Part shown: positions 49,568 through 62,030 of the stretch, in pieces
How positions within the stretch are numbered: the first letter of the stretch is position 1
Layout of the letters: every line of letters begins with the position of its first letter
Assembly (NCBI RefSeq): GCF_964340395.1
Contig: NC_135564.1
Location: 1,319,001 to 1,383,000 of the forward strand
Length of the DNA stretch: 64,000 bases
Source: Glandiceps talaboti
Taxonomy: Eukaryota > Hemichordata > Enteropneusta > Spengelidae
Reading direction: 5' to 3'
Notes under the pieces: model-generated
Seen by the model: the letters and a program-made list of their open reading frames with translations, nothing else
The model's database searches: none
What the model was told of the DNA's origin: nothing
Position numbers and translations under genes: made by a program

Positions 49568-51637
49568 CTATGTAAATTGTTTTGGGGTTCCGTTATAGGA
49601 GAGGCGGAACTACAAGCTCTGATTCACCTTAGAAAAACATTCCCAAATATCCATGCCACAATTGTTGAACCTGCAGCTGAAAGTCTAGCTGAATTCAAGG
49701 GAAATGTTGGTGAGAATCACACTAGTCTGGATGGTGTTATGTTTGAATGGCAACAGATGACATGGGAGGACTATGTAGGTGATAAAGAGACAGTTGGTCC
49801 ATTTGATTGCATTCTACTCCTTGGTGTGATAACTTACTTTTCTGAACCTATGACAACAATGCGATACCTTTATACACAACTTGCTGAGCATGGTGTTATC
49901 GTTCTAAATATTCTTTCAGGTAAGTGTTAATATTCACACATATACCAGTAATTTATGTTGGTAAGGTATACATGTAGTTTCAATCCATGGATATTAAAGC
50001 ATACTGCTGTGCAATCATTATACACAGTGCAAACCCAATCCAAGAATCATCATATTATTAATATCACCACTAGGGCTCCTTAATACCTTGATGGTATTAG
50101 CAAAGCGCGACCCTTGACTACGTATGAGACAACCAGTATTGGTGCTTGTACGTCTACGATACAGATACAGATATAACACATTGTTTTCATATAGCCTTTA
50201 GTGATTGGCTTAGACTGTATCACATGGTATTGACCTATGGTGACCTCAATTTGCATATAGGGGCACTAGTCACGTTCTATTTTCTCCAGGGCAATATTCA
50301 TGTTGCTCGAAAGTCATATCGAGATTTGCTTTGACTATGCAAAGAATATGTGCCCGGGAATGTGATGTGTTATGAAACACTTATTGCCTGGCCTTATTTG
50401 GGCACTAGTAGAGGTCATATTACAACCTCGGGAAATAGTTGCTACACAACAGCCCTTGTGGTAATAGACATCTACTTAATAGGGCCCTCATATCCAGGCA
50501 ATACCGTTTATTTGCCATAGAAAGAATGAATTTGTCACAGTATGCCATACATATACAGAAATTGACAAACTAGAGAAATTGCACAACACAACAGTATAGA
50601 ATACAATTGAGAGTTCTATGGCCGGAAAACAGGGAAAAGCTAAAGTGTAGCTTGTAAAAATCTGTTTCCCGAGTTTGGTACTTTACAATTCGTAGTACAA
50701 TGAGAAATAATGAGGGCTTTCTAAAAGAAGAATGTAAAATATCAATACAATGGCTCTACAGTAACTATGAAGTACGGAATAATTACAAAATACCGTATTT
50801 ACACAAGAAAAAAAAACATTTGTTCAGTCAAAAGATATAAAACAGGTGGAAGGAAAACATATAATAAAACTATACATATACTTTGGAATGTTGCAACATC
50901 TGGTATAGTTTGATGCATCCACAGGCCAAAATTTGATAAGACTGGTAATGTCTACAGAATATGCAAGTTTATTGTCTGATAAGAAAGTACTCTTTAATCG
51001 CTGATTTGAAAGCATTTCTGTTGGTGATGTTACGTATCGTGTGAGGTACGTCATTCCAGTATGTATGTATGTAAGTATGTGGTGATGTTTCTCTTGGTAT
51101 CATTATAAGATTTAAACCTGACATCGACCTCTGACCTAGGGAATTAGAATGAGAATGATACTCTACTTCTCCTGTACAAAAATACAGACGTGAATCTATA
51201 AAAGAGAGAGGTATGAATACAGCGTATTATTGAATCAACTGTCGTTATGTTCCTTTCTCACAGAGAACAATGGCTCCGACTACGTGAGGAAGAATTGCCA
51301 TTTTCTACAGAAGTTCACCCCTGCAAGGATAACTACAACTGAAGTAGTAGCATGCTTCAAGGGTATCAAGGCAAATGTAAAAGTCTCTGAAGTAAAAGGA
51401 TCACGTGATATAACACCTATCCTCCAACAAGATTCAGATACTGGTAGTCGACTGTTGGACAACATTTGCCATGTTGTAAATTTTAGGCAGACAGCAGACA
51501 GAGAACATCTTGACACTGTCATGAAATTATTACAAGACCCAGAAATACGCGTACCTGGTCACAAAGACCAAGTCAAAATTGTATACAATACAGATATCAT
51601 CATTGTAAGCAAAGATGGGAATATGTCTGAATCTTGA
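48894..51637 (+). CDS. HNMT-like methyltransferase, copy 3
   Basis: Coding exons 48894-49101, 49599-49919 and 51264-51637 give 300 aa. SAM motif LSLGSGSGE is at 63-71. Residues that set it apart: T111, N243, K281, I282, D287 and G295. It shares L8, T59, F150 and Q192 with copy 2, and G104, L144, V184 and N214 with copy 1. The replacements cluster in the C-terminal 60 residues, where the human enzyme contributes a histamine-contacting Asn. All splice sites are canonical and the frame is intact. The upstream promoter segment matches that of copy 2. Cytosolic methyltransferase; substrate unknown. Confidence 0.9.
49375..49567. repeat. (AAAT)n/(AAAC)n run, intron 1 of copy 3
   Basis: The longest of the three allelic-like runs (about 190 bp), ending about 30 bp before the exon acceptor at 49598. 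Confidence 0.9.
50970..51200 (-). pseudogene. LINE C-terminal remnant in intron 2 of copy 3
   Basis: Same remnant as in copies 1 and 2, with a 4-bp GTAT expansion that shifts its former frame. Confidence 0.65.
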
Positions 51638-51667
51638 CATTTTTATCCTTCCTGTCTGATAAGTAAT

Positions 51668-53300
51668 GTGTGATCATATAATCTAACTTTATATCTACTA
51701 GGTATGTGTTTCGTAAGATATCAATTATTGCTTCTCACTTTAATTAAGAATAGACATTGGCATGATAGGAAATTGTTTGAAAGTGAAGTACACATGGTAT
51801 TACTTATTATATTTTCATTTTACTTATGGTTATTTTACCAAAACAAATCGCCCCTTTTTCATTACAATGTTCTTGTTTAACAGTCAACAAGAACAAATAA
51901 TCTGACACACTCTTTGTATTATTGGTTGTGCTTTGAATTTAGTGACATCAACAGAATTACGTGACTCTGGTTTTCTTTCCTTACCCACCACAGCATGAAC
52001 CATCAACCCGCTTTCAAGACCAGTATCAGAACCCAATGCACATTGTAATATGATTAATTATAGACATCTATGAATTAATTAAGTTTACTTTGTTGTTGCT
52101 TTCCAAATTTAAAATTCATTTACTACTATTACTGGTATTTCAATATCACTCGTTTTACGTTATTACAGTTTTGTGTTATTTACATTAATATGTTTTTCAT
52201 AATTAAATGCCAAACGTTATTAATCGTACAAGCTTGCGACATATACTATACTACTTCATAACACTATCAATTCCACAGAGTAAAAACCTGATATAGTTAT
52301 TAAATTGTCACATTCCGTTTACTTACATACTATTTTCGGCTAAAGTCAACAGACAAAATACAAATTTCAAATTAAAGCAAATTGGCATCGACATAGTGTG
52401 ATAGTTGGTTTAGTATACAAGAGGTTGACGTTTTCATTCGAATTTTGGTACCCCAAGAATGTCTTAATGATGTCGTCATAGATCATATCTCACACACCCT
52501 ATTTACCCCATTAGGTAGTTTAGTTAACCTAATTCAATGTATCTTTAGATGGTGGAATGAAATAAGACGTTTCATCATAAAACAAAACTAACAACAAAAA
52601 GCCGCAAAGTTTATTAGTACAGCCTTGCCCTATAATGTACCTACCATTTCAATAAATGTATAATTCTTGCCTTCCTATTTTGTAACTCTTATCAGCTAAA
52701 TTTCGTCTCCTTTTTTTGAAAAACCTTTTAGTGTATCTGGATATATAACGTAAACAAAAACGTAGGTATTATTTGTTTTATATACAAACAGGCATGAAGT
52801 ATTCAGGAGAAACCATGTGTTGTTAGTTAGAATCGAACCGTTCGGTGGTCAAATTGTATAAGTGGGCTCGAACTCGACAGCAGTGGTAATATATATTCAT
52901 TGCTGATGTATTTACTATGAAACTAATTCCTTTCCTCACTTGATATGTCAATTTTCTTTTCTTTTCGACTTCTGGCAAATAAATAAATATGTAAGATGCA
53001 AGTGGTTTAACCACTCAGCAAAGAACAAGCCATTACTGTGTTACTGTATACTTTGATGTGTAAATGAAAAAAAGATTTATGTATTTCACTGAAGAAATGC
53101 CATGTAAAGTAAATTAATTTAAATTAACATAAAATAAACGGAAAGAGTCAAATGCTACACGGGATAGATATCCAGACATTGAAAACATGGTGTGGAGAAA
53201 ATTGTTAACGTGGGTAGGGCGTTTCCTGTGCTGGTATAAACCGCATCGTAGTTGATTAGGAAATAGATGTTATTTGTTTAAATGAAATGAAACAGTTGGC
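51668..53300. other. Intergenic between HNMT-like copy 3 and the FReD gene
   Basis: AT-rich unique DNA. No gene, RNA or repeat family recognised. AATAAATG at about 52652 could serve as a distal poly(A) signal for copy 3, but this is speculative. Confidence 0.45.
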
Positions 53301-53302
53301 AT

Positions 53303-53351
53303 CACGTGATTGGACGAAAGATCACGTAGGTGTAATAAGAAAGGTATATAT
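53303..53351 (+). promoter_or_regulatory. Core promoter of the fibrinogen-related gene
   Basis: CACGTG E-box (53303-53308) is directly followed by an inverted CCAAT box (ATTGG, 53309-53313). A second ATCACGT lies at 53321-53327 and a TATA box GGTATATATTT at about 53343-53353. Transcription would start near 53375. Confidence 0.6.
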
Positions 53352-53374
53352 TTTGTTGCCTACCACTGCAAAGT

Positions 53375-53458
53375 AATCTGGTTTGCAAAGAAGTGCAGTG
53401 TTACAGTTGTTCGACGTACCGTAATTCCGTTTTATAATTTGTCTGGTTCTTCAATTCG
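53375..53458 (+). other. Non-coding first exon of the fibrinogen-related gene
   Basis: The start is inferred from TATA spacing. The end is a strong donor CAATTCG|GTAAGT at 53458/53459. It would splice to the acceptor at 54422-54423 (TTTAATTTCAG), 27 bp before the start codon. Confidence 0.55.
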
Positions 53459-54423
53459 GTAAGTATTCATATATTTCACTGAACCATTTCTCACCATATT
53501 TTGAAAAAAAAATCTGCCGAGGGAAATCTTCCTCTGTTATATTATATGGCCCAACACAAAGGTCCCAAATCAAGCGATTTTTAACATACGAAGCAGTTAG
53601 TTTTTTTAATGTTTTTTTGGGGGGAGGGGGGATTTATCTGATCTATTTTACACTATTAAACCACTCCGAAACCAAATTCATTATCCATGATTCTTGTAAC
53701 TTGGTGTCATATATTTGTTGTAATTTAAAAAAAAACACCAACATATTGTGAATAGTAATATTTATTTATTTTCTTTCTCCTTTTGTCTAATATTGCCTGT
53801 CACGTTTATGAAATAAAAGACTAAACACGTTGCTTCTTTTTTATTGTTTGCACGGTAATATAAGCATAATTGACACTGGTTATTATAAACGGCGGAGTTG
53901 TGTGTGTGTGTGTGTGTGTGTGTGACGCTTACTTGTTAAAACAACAGTTAAGTGAATTTGGCTTTTTGGCGGCTGTCAATAGCGCCCTAAGAGGTTAGTT
54001 AGTTAGTTTGCATATCTGGTTTATTTTGGTGTTTCATTTACATGTCTTCTTTCTGTTGGTGTTTCATTTGCATATCTTGTGCCATTTCTTACTCATACAA
54101 GACCTAAAGTCATATCTGTAGGACTCGTAAGAATTGATAACAAATGGTAAATGTTGGTTACAAGGTTGTTTAATGTTATTCTCTCGGCCCAATGCGTCTG
54201 TGCATGCGACGATATTAAAAGTTGCCTTCATTTTAATGCAATTTCTGACTACTGGTTACAAAGTGTGTTTCATAATGTACACACTTTTTCATACCAACGA
54301 ATCAGCTTCATAACAGAAAATAAACGTCAATGTTACAAATTCGTGTTAGAGGATGTGACACTGAGTATCTCAGTGAGATGTACCCTATGTTTATCTATCC
54401 CTTTGTCTTGCGTTTAATTTCAG
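53459..54423. other. First intron of the fibrinogen-related gene
   Basis: It holds a (GT)n run at about 53898-53923 and two similar segments with TTGGTGTTTCATTT near 54028 and 54057. No other feature is seen. Confidence 0.5.
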
Positions 54424-54450
54424 ACAAACGAAATAAAATTCGTTGGCATA

Positions 54451-55331
54451 ATGACACCGTACATTCTACTGTTAGCTTCCCTCGTTTTCTCGCTTGGTCA
54501 CACTGGGACTGATGGGCGAGACAACACTGTTGACGTGAACAGACGAGCTTTGACTAAACAAGATCTCCAAGACCAGATAGATTCCCTGAAGGAGACGGTA
54601 GATGAATGTTGTCACTGCACTGAAGGTCAGTGATTATTTTTTTTTATTTTTTTTAGAGAGGGGTACGTGCGCATGCATGTGTTCGTGTATGTATATATGA
54701 CATAGTGCCCGGATGTAGCTAGGCAATAGTGTTTTTTTAAAAACTGTGACATTACATTTGCTTAGAAGTAAAATATCGTTCTTTGACCTTAACATAAACC
54801 TGCATCAAATTTCTTCACGATGTCTGTGAACATTGTGCCAAACCAGACTGCTATTTTCTGTTTTGAATGTAAAATATTGACATATCATGAGACAACTGTC
54901 CCACGTTTAGACTGTCTGACTCTGTACTCAGTCAGAGCCTCCTCGGTCTATAAGAATCTATGTGCAGCAATTTTTACGTTCAGACTACAGACTGTAGACA
55001 GCGTTTGACTCGGTACAAATTATAGTCTAAGAGTAGAACAACACAAAACTCCTCACCTTACGTACGCGTATTAGCATCTCCAGAGGCCACAAAATAAAAC
55101 TGGCAACTGTTGCTGACTTCCGACATACTGAGACGTCATCACACCAGGTATACAGAGGAGTAGAACTCGAATTATCCGTGGCTAACTTCTCCGCCATTAA
55201 ATCTAACTAGGGGTGATTTAAATGTGTTCACTGTACACGTGTCGAGACAAATTAAATCAAAGGGTAAACAGGTGTACGCGGATATACAGCCAATCACACA
55301 ACAGCTAGTATACAAATATTACATACATAAA

Positions 55332-55384
<53 letters not shown>

Positions 55385-58300
55385 TACATACAAATTCATA
55401 CTTGTAAAAGCGTGTGCACGCAAATTTGCACGCTCAAACAAACAAAAAAGGTTTGAAAATTGTATTACACTGTTTAATAGTATCTCAGAGAATCAACGCA
55501 GTTGCCTGAGCTAGTATGTGTGTATTGATAAATAGTTTATTTATATTTGTAGATTTGAAACCTATTGGAAAGGACTGTGCAGATATCCTGAAAACTACAT
55601 CCCAAACAAGTGGTGTTTACGCCATTCAACCAGAAGGCAGTGATGAAGCTTTCAATGTATATTGTGACATGGACACAGGGTCTGGAGGATGGACTGTGAG
55701 TATCACGTCCTGCATATGAAAATGTACTAAAACAATTTGAAAGAAACAAAAATCGAAATCAAAGCGGAAACATTGTTACAAACCAGAGCTGTTATTTCTT
55801 CCGCGACACTGCGAAATACAAAGTGCGTCTTGGATGATGCCGTAAAAGAGGGTGTTGTTTACGACGATGAGCGAAAAGAAATAACGACTAGACTATTAAA
55901 GTATCAGGATTTTATATATTATGATAATTTCCACTTGATTATCTTAGCATTAATGAGGGTTTGACGCCCCCCTTCCCCCGCCCCCTCCTTTGGACACATG
56001 TATATTTTGATTGTATAGTGATTTTCGGGTCACTGGAGTCCTGATTAATAACGTTGGTGGCGCTGTTAAAACTGCATACTCGTAGTCACTCGAATCATAA
56101 CCCTATCATTTGTTGGCCAAAATGTACCGATTTGATTCCCGGTTTTTGAATCGTGATAGTGTTTGTGCTTTTGTTTTGAATCCCTCAGAGCACTACTCTG
56201 AATCCCATTTTCCTATCATGTACCCCCCCCCCCCCGATCATGGGTACTCCTGTACAATATTCTTCTACCAAACCCCCCCCCCCCCCAATCAAGAGTACTT
56301 TGAACAACATTTCTACCTAGGGAGCCGTCATTATTTACGACCGGGGGGTTGGGGGTTGGAGGAATTGCTTCGAAAATCCACAAAATTTGAGTGACCCCCC
56401 TGGCTTGAAATTTTTCGTAACCCCCCCCCCGACACATTTTTTTTCATACACCCCCCCCCACACCATTTTATCGTCATCATAACTCATTAACTACCTACCT
56501 ACATACATATACATACATACATACATACATTTTTGAATTTTAAGGACTAAAAGAATGCTTTCTGGTGCTCTTTTAACATGTAAAATTTTGAGCAGCCCCT
56601 CCCCTTTCACTCCCCAATCTTTGGGTAACCCCCCTTTCACTCCCCAGGTTTTGAGTTACCCCACCCTAAATCCCCCCCCCCACTGCGCCAGTCATAAATA
56701 ATGATGCCCCCCCCCCCTAGTACTCCCCATATCCCTCTCCCTCAATCCAAGGCACCCCTGTACAATTATTCTACCAAGTTCCCCTCCCTGATCACTCCTA
56801 GATCCTGTACCCATTCTCCTACCAAGCACCCCTCCCCTGATCCAGGGTACTCCTTGGGCTGAACAATTAAAAATGCAATATTCACTCATATTGGTACAGG
56901 TCTTCCAACGACGACAGGATGGCAGTGAGGAATTCTATAGAAATTGGGTCCAATATGAGCATGGTTTTGGTGACGTTACCGGGGAATTCTGGTTGGGTAA
57001 TAAAAAGATCCATCAACTAACCAATCAACCAGGTAGAACTTATCAGTTGAGAGTTGATCTGGAAGACTGGGAAGGCAATATGAAGTACGCCATTTATCAC
57101 AATTTCAAAGTTGGTGACAGTCGGAGCAAATACAAGCTCTCCATAGGAACCTATGCTGGAACTGCAGGTATGATAATAATGATGACTATGTTGTGGGCAC
57201 TGTCGTGGGGTGGGAAGAGGAGGGGGGACAGTTCAGGGAGAGACTAGTTTCACGAGTTCAGACAACCCATCTGTGCAGTTTCCATAGAGCCATAGACATT
57301 GCCCTTTGCAAAGACTAGAATTAACAAAATATGAAACTTATTGCTGCCTTTACTACACTTGTATTGACAACTGCTATCAATTTAAAGGAAAAGTGCAGTC
57401 AGACTTACTTCTGTCTTTAGTACACTTGTATTGATTACTGCTATCAACTTAAAGGAAAAAGTCCAGTCAGACTTACTTCTGTCTTTAGTACACTTGTATT
57501 GATTACTGCTATCAACTTAAAGGAAAAAGTCCAGTCAGACTTACTTCTGTCTTTAGTACACTTGTATTGATTACTGCTATCAACTTAAAGGAAAAAGTCC
57601 AGTCAGACTTATTTCTGTCTTTAGTACACTTGTATTGATTACTGCTATCAACTTAAAGGAAAAAGTCCAGTCAGACTTATTTCTGTCTTTAGTACACTTG
57701 TATTGATTACTGCTATCAACTTAAAGGAACAGTCCAGTCGGACTTATTTCTGTCTTTAGTACACTTGTATTGATTACTGCTATCAACTTAAAGGAACAGT
57801 CCAGTCGGACTTATTTCTGTCTTTAGTACACTTGTATTGATTACTGCTATCAACTTAAAGGAAAAGTCCAGTCAGACTTATTTCTGTCTTTAGTACACTT
57901 GTATTGATTACTGCTATCAACTTAAAGGAACAGTCCAGTCGGACTTATTTCTGTCTTTAGTACACTTGTATTGATTACTGCTATCAACTTAAAGGAAAAG
58001 TCCAGTCAGACTTATTTCTGTCTTTAGTACACTTGTATTGATTACTGCTATCAACTTAAAGGAAAAGTCCAGTCAGACTTATTTCTGTCTTTAGTACACT
58101 TGTATTGATTACTGCTATCAACTTAAAGGAACAGTCCAGTCGGACTTATTTCTGTCTTTAGTACACTTGTATTGATTACTGCTATCAACTTAAAGGAAAA
58201 GTCCAGTCAGACTTATTTCTGTCTTTAGTACACTTGTATTGATTACTGCTATCAACTTAAAGGAAAAGTCCAGTCAGACTTATTTCTGTCTTTAGTACAC

Positions 58301-58734
58301 TTGTATTGGTCAAACAGCATCTCTTTATCTTATTCAGCTTTGAAATCTTGTAAAGGAGCCCTATATGTACTTTATGACATGCAGATCTATGAATGTACAC
58401 AAGGTTTATATCTCTTTCCTGACCTTTTGTTATGTTAGCCAACCATTAATGGGTTGTATTACATTATTTTGTAACAGGTGACTCCCTATCTTATCACAAA
58501 AACATGGGCTTTACTACAATGGATGCTGACAATGATAGCTGGAGTAACAACTGTGCTGTGGCACGTCATGGTGGATGGTGGTACAAGGCATGTATTAATT
58601 CAAATCTGAACTCTAGCTATCGTCAGGGCAAAGTACCAGACAATGACGGCTGTGTTATGTGGGACAAGTTTACTAAAAACGGCCATTACTATTCCCTCAA
58701 AACAAGCGAGATGAAAGTTAAGCCTCTGGACTAA
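54451..58734 (+). CDS. Secreted fibrinogen-related (FReD) protein
   Basis: Coding exons 54451-54625, 55553-55695, 56900-57167 and 58478-58734, all in phase, give 280 aa. A signal peptide ([19 protein letters not shown]) is followed by a short amphipathic stretch ([19 protein letters not shown]) ending in Cys-Cys-x-Cys, suited to coiled-coil pairing and disulfide linkage. A complete fibrinogen C-terminal domain follows from about residue 60: [36 protein letters not shown] and the calcium-site-like [11 protein letters not shown], with the late disulfide pair C...GGWWYKAC. Such proteins act as extracellular lectins in innate immunity or adhesion. The ligand here is unknown, and ficolin, techylectin or FREP orthology cannot be decided. 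The stop overlaps an AATAAA. Confidence 0.93.
54626..55552. other. FReD intron with (AC)n microsatellite
   Basis: (AC)n lies at about 55334-55382. The rest is plain intron sequence; nothing else is supported. Confidence 0.6.
55965..56870. repeat. C-run-rich dispersed repeat cluster in FReD intron
   Basis: Many runs of 8-14 C are interleaved with repeats of TACTCCTGTACAAT-type and CAATC(AA/CA)GG-type blocks. GGGAGCCGTCATTATTTACG (56321-56340) resembles GGGAGTCATCATTATTTACG at about 42246 in the HNMT-like units, so a dispersed family spans both places. A TACATA run lies at 56490-56530. Proline/glycine reading frames are artefacts. Confidence 0.6.
57345..58308. repeat. 67/68-bp minisatellite in the last FReD intron, about 14 copies
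   Basis: The unit contains TACACTTGTATTGATTACTG, CTATCAACTTAAAGGAA and AGTCCAGTCAGACTTATTTC. Length varies with the A-run, and GTCGGAC replaces GTCAGAC in a subset. Confidence 0.96.
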
Positions 58735-58803
58735 ATAAAAGTAAATCATTATATGTCCATATTTCATATTTTGCATGCCCAGATATGAAATACAATGAAT
58801 AAA
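58734..58803 (+). terminator. Poly(A) signals of the fibrinogen-related gene
   Basis: AATAAA at 58734-58739 overlaps the stop codon. A second AATAAA at about 58798-58803 lies at a more usual distance and is the likelier signal. Confidence 0.6.
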
Positions 58804-58859
58804 AAAACCAGATTCAATCATTGATCATTGCATCATCATTTTTACCTGCTGTAAAGAAG

Positions 58860-59410
58860 GGTTATGTAATACTTTGTCTGTGTATGTTTGTCTATGTGTC
58901 AGTATGTCTGTATGTGTAGACGGTATCTCAAAAACTGCAGCATTGATTCCAATAAAATTTGGTACACAATTTCTTTGTGGGAATGGCAGAAACTGATTAG
59001 ATGTTGATAAATATCTATGTCCTTTGAGATTTAATGATTTCTTTGCATACTGTATTATTGACGGTGTCTCAAGAATTTTGCTTTAAAATTTCATACAATT
59101 GGCACATACATTGATAACAACAAAGTACACATGTACTAAACAGCTTGTTGATGTAGTTTTAGTTTTAATGAAAATATGTTGCAGTACTTCATGGTTTAAA
59201 GTTGGCACATGTGACACCAATGCCTACACACCTTCAAAGTATGGGTTTCCAAAATCAATCTATGAGGGAGTTATAACATGCATGTGCGTGCGTGTCTGTC
59301 TGCCTTCAAGTTTGCTGACAGAATTCAAATATCCCTCTTGCACAAGACATTTGAGTACCCCAAAGAACACAGACACACAATCGTACACATGCAGCTTATA
59401 AATCACTGCA
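58860..59410. repeat. GT-rich dispersed repeat
   Basis: TGTCTGTGTATGTTTGTC and GTAGACGGTATCTCAAAAAC are followed by sequence with a second ACGGTGTCTCAAGAA. This is the same style as the GT-run repeats at 11050 and 37200. The frame at 59099-59401 has no family resemblance and is not called. Confidence 0.45.
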
Positions 59411-60026
59411 ACTTTCTAATTCATGTTTGAATATATTTTATTGCCATATTCTGTATGGACAAAACATTATTCTGAGTAAGTCTAAAGATATCGAATATCA
59501 TGAAAGAGGAACCGTTCAAATAAATGTATTGAATGGAATAGAGTCTATATAATTTCAACTGTTCACGATCAATTCTCACTGTCTACAAAACATGAATATG
59601 TCAATACTTTTGCTTAACTTGCAATCATGTGCATAGCAACAGTAGCAGTTACAGTAAAATACATACCTTATAATGCATTGAACAAAGCAAAGCAAACTTT
59701 GCAAATAATTGCATGGCAACTTTTTCGTTTTCTCTCAAACATACTGGATACAGAATAACATATATGAAAACACAAAAAAAAATGACGTAAACATAGAATT
59801 TTAGATAGATTTTATGAGATAACTATCATAATACCATTTTGTCAATTTGAAATAAATTGCACTTCAGCTGTAAAAATTCTTATAACAGAGTAGAAATCCA
59901 TGATCCCATGTTGTTGTTGTTGTAATTTTCTGGAGACTCAAATCAAATGATCCCAATTTCAAATACAAATGGCATGTATAATAAAGTATATAATACAGTA
60001 CTATTATTTACTATTTTAATTACATA
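59411..60026. other. Intergenic, nothing recognised
   Basis: AT-rich unique DNA without supported features. Confidence 0.5.
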
Positions 60027-60380
60027 TTACTATTCCAAATATTTTTCTTCATTCAGCCAAGGAAAATATGAGTGACCTAAGGGGCTTTGTCACTACAAGT
60101 CACTCGATGAGTAGTGACAAATCCATAGGTCATGTGAAATTTCGGGCTGAATGAAGAAAAGTACTGGGAATAACATAATTATACCAGCACCAGTAATATC
60201 AAAGAAACATCCGGGAAAGTACTTACAAGTTTGAACATTTTAACTCACATTTTTAACACAGCAGAATCAGTGATGTAGACTTGCGTTGTGGTGACATAGA
60301 CGCGCATTGTTGTGACATAGAACGACCAGAGTATATATTCCATATTTTTTGTTCAACTTGGCTTGTGCATGGTATAATAT
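60027..60380 (-). repeat. Hairpin-ended dispersed repeat, copy 4 (reverse)
   Basis: Reverse complement of the family at 111-449. The palindrome at about 60035-60180 is the best preserved of the four (arms with TTCTTCATTCAGCC / GGCTGAATGAAGAA). The head lies at 60181-60380. Confidence 0.78.
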
Positions 60381-61130
60381 ATTATACACTATTATTACTA
60401 CTATAATACTTCTTAATGTTCATTGATTTCATCAGGTGTTTTTAATCAAAATTACCAGTTAACTATTTTCCTTATACAATCAGCGACAGGCAAGCACTTA
60501 CAAGTAGAACCTGCTACAAACAGGGAAAGTAAATGAATTGGATTAATAACACTTGGCAGGTATATTGGAAGAAGGAAGACGTGTATCACATTTCATGGTT
60601 TGATAAGAACAGTTGTATGGCCTTTTTACACAATACCTCACATTCACAGATGAATTTCAATTACCCCTGGCATTTCATGTACATGTAAAGAGGCCATAAA
60701 TCTATTCTTATCAAGCCATACTTGTCTCTGAACTTTCAACATGCTGGGCCAAGTGTTATAAATCCATTTCAACTGTTTACTTTCCAAGTTTGTATAAGTT
60801 TCACTTGTAAATGCTTGCATGTCATTGGATGTATTACCTCTCCCCAAATTTGCTAACAGAGTTTGTACTCTACAAGGATAATTTAAATTAATATGAAAGT
60901 ACAAGAGAAGGCTACCTCATTTGCATCCCCCCCCCCCCCCCCCTAAGTTTGCTATGGTTGATGACAGCAGCACAATACTGACCATTTGCTTAAAGAGGAA
61001 TGAATTCAGAGATGTACTTTTATGGAATGGAAAATATTTCAAATCTTTTTCACAGTTATACAAATATTTTGTTTTTCTCCATTAACGTCAAAGCATTACT
61101 TTGGATAAGTCAAGCACAAACACGTTACCC
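60381..61130. other. Intergenic with a poly-C run
   Basis: A run of about 17 C lies at 60927-60943. No gene seen. Confidence 0.5.
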
Positions 61131-61134
61131 ATTT

Positions 61135-61445
61135 TAAGGTAGAATGCACCTCACTGACAAAATTCCAAATTCTGCCATGTGAAAGCTTGTTCAGCATATT
61201 GTTTGCAAGGAAACCAACAATCTTTTATTTCTTCTCGAGCAGTCAGCGGCAGCCATATTGGATTTGGCAGCCATAATGGATTCTAAAATGGTGGCCATAT
61301 TGGATTCTAAAATGGATGAATTTTGATATCATTTCACCTCTATTTATACAGCCTGTACATAAATTTGTTTGGGAGACCCCACATATTTTTCATTCATTTG
61401 AACTGAGAATAGTTCTCTTGATCAAAAAGTAACAGAAATTATTTA
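61135..61445. repeat. Dispersed repeat (GGCAGCCATATTGGAT family)
   Basis: Related to 27676-28015. It has an internal duplication of CATATTGGATTCTAAAATGG-like blocks (61255-61320). Confidence 0.6.
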
Positions 61446-62030
61446 ATTAACTGTAACTGTAACTGTTAAAACGAAATAACTATTATAGCACTAAGATTAC
61501 AATATGTAAATTATAAATGAAAACCAATCCAGGCAGTGGCATTTTCTACATTCTTCATGTTCTCTGCAGTAGTAGATATTTCCCCTCTTTAAACATTGTA
61601 CTTCGTATGTTTTGAAAAAATACAACAGAAGAATAGATTGAAAAGAAAATATACCCCAAATTATGTCACATGCAAATGTACCAGAGTAATTCATTGAAAA
61701 TACTGTAACACAAATCACAATACAACTTTTATTATGTAATATGCATACATTAATAGGGTTTTCTGACTAATATAACCATATCATATTTATATAAAATGGT
61801 GTTTTAATAATTCTCTATAATTTACATGCAACAAAACAAAATGGCTACAATACTCTGAAAAGTGTAAATTTGTTGGAAGTTTGTTATTGTTGTTGTCCAC
61901 TCCTGATAGTGTATCTGAAAATTATAGAGTATACAACTACTGAGGAATAATACATGGCTGCTACCACTGTAGCACAGCAGGCTAACATATAAATCATCAT
62001 GAACAAAAATGCTAAGACTTATCTCTCCGA
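61446..62030. other. Intergenic, nothing recognised
   Basis: AT-rich DNA without supported features. Confidence 0.5.

Larger units (their letters stand above)
47640..51667 (+). repeat. Segmental duplication unit 3
   Basis: It contains promoter, first exon and HNMT-like copy 3. Homology to units 1 and 2 stops about 30 bp past the stop codon (about 51667), so this unit lacks the shared 3' flank with the microsatellites. Confidence 0.9.
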
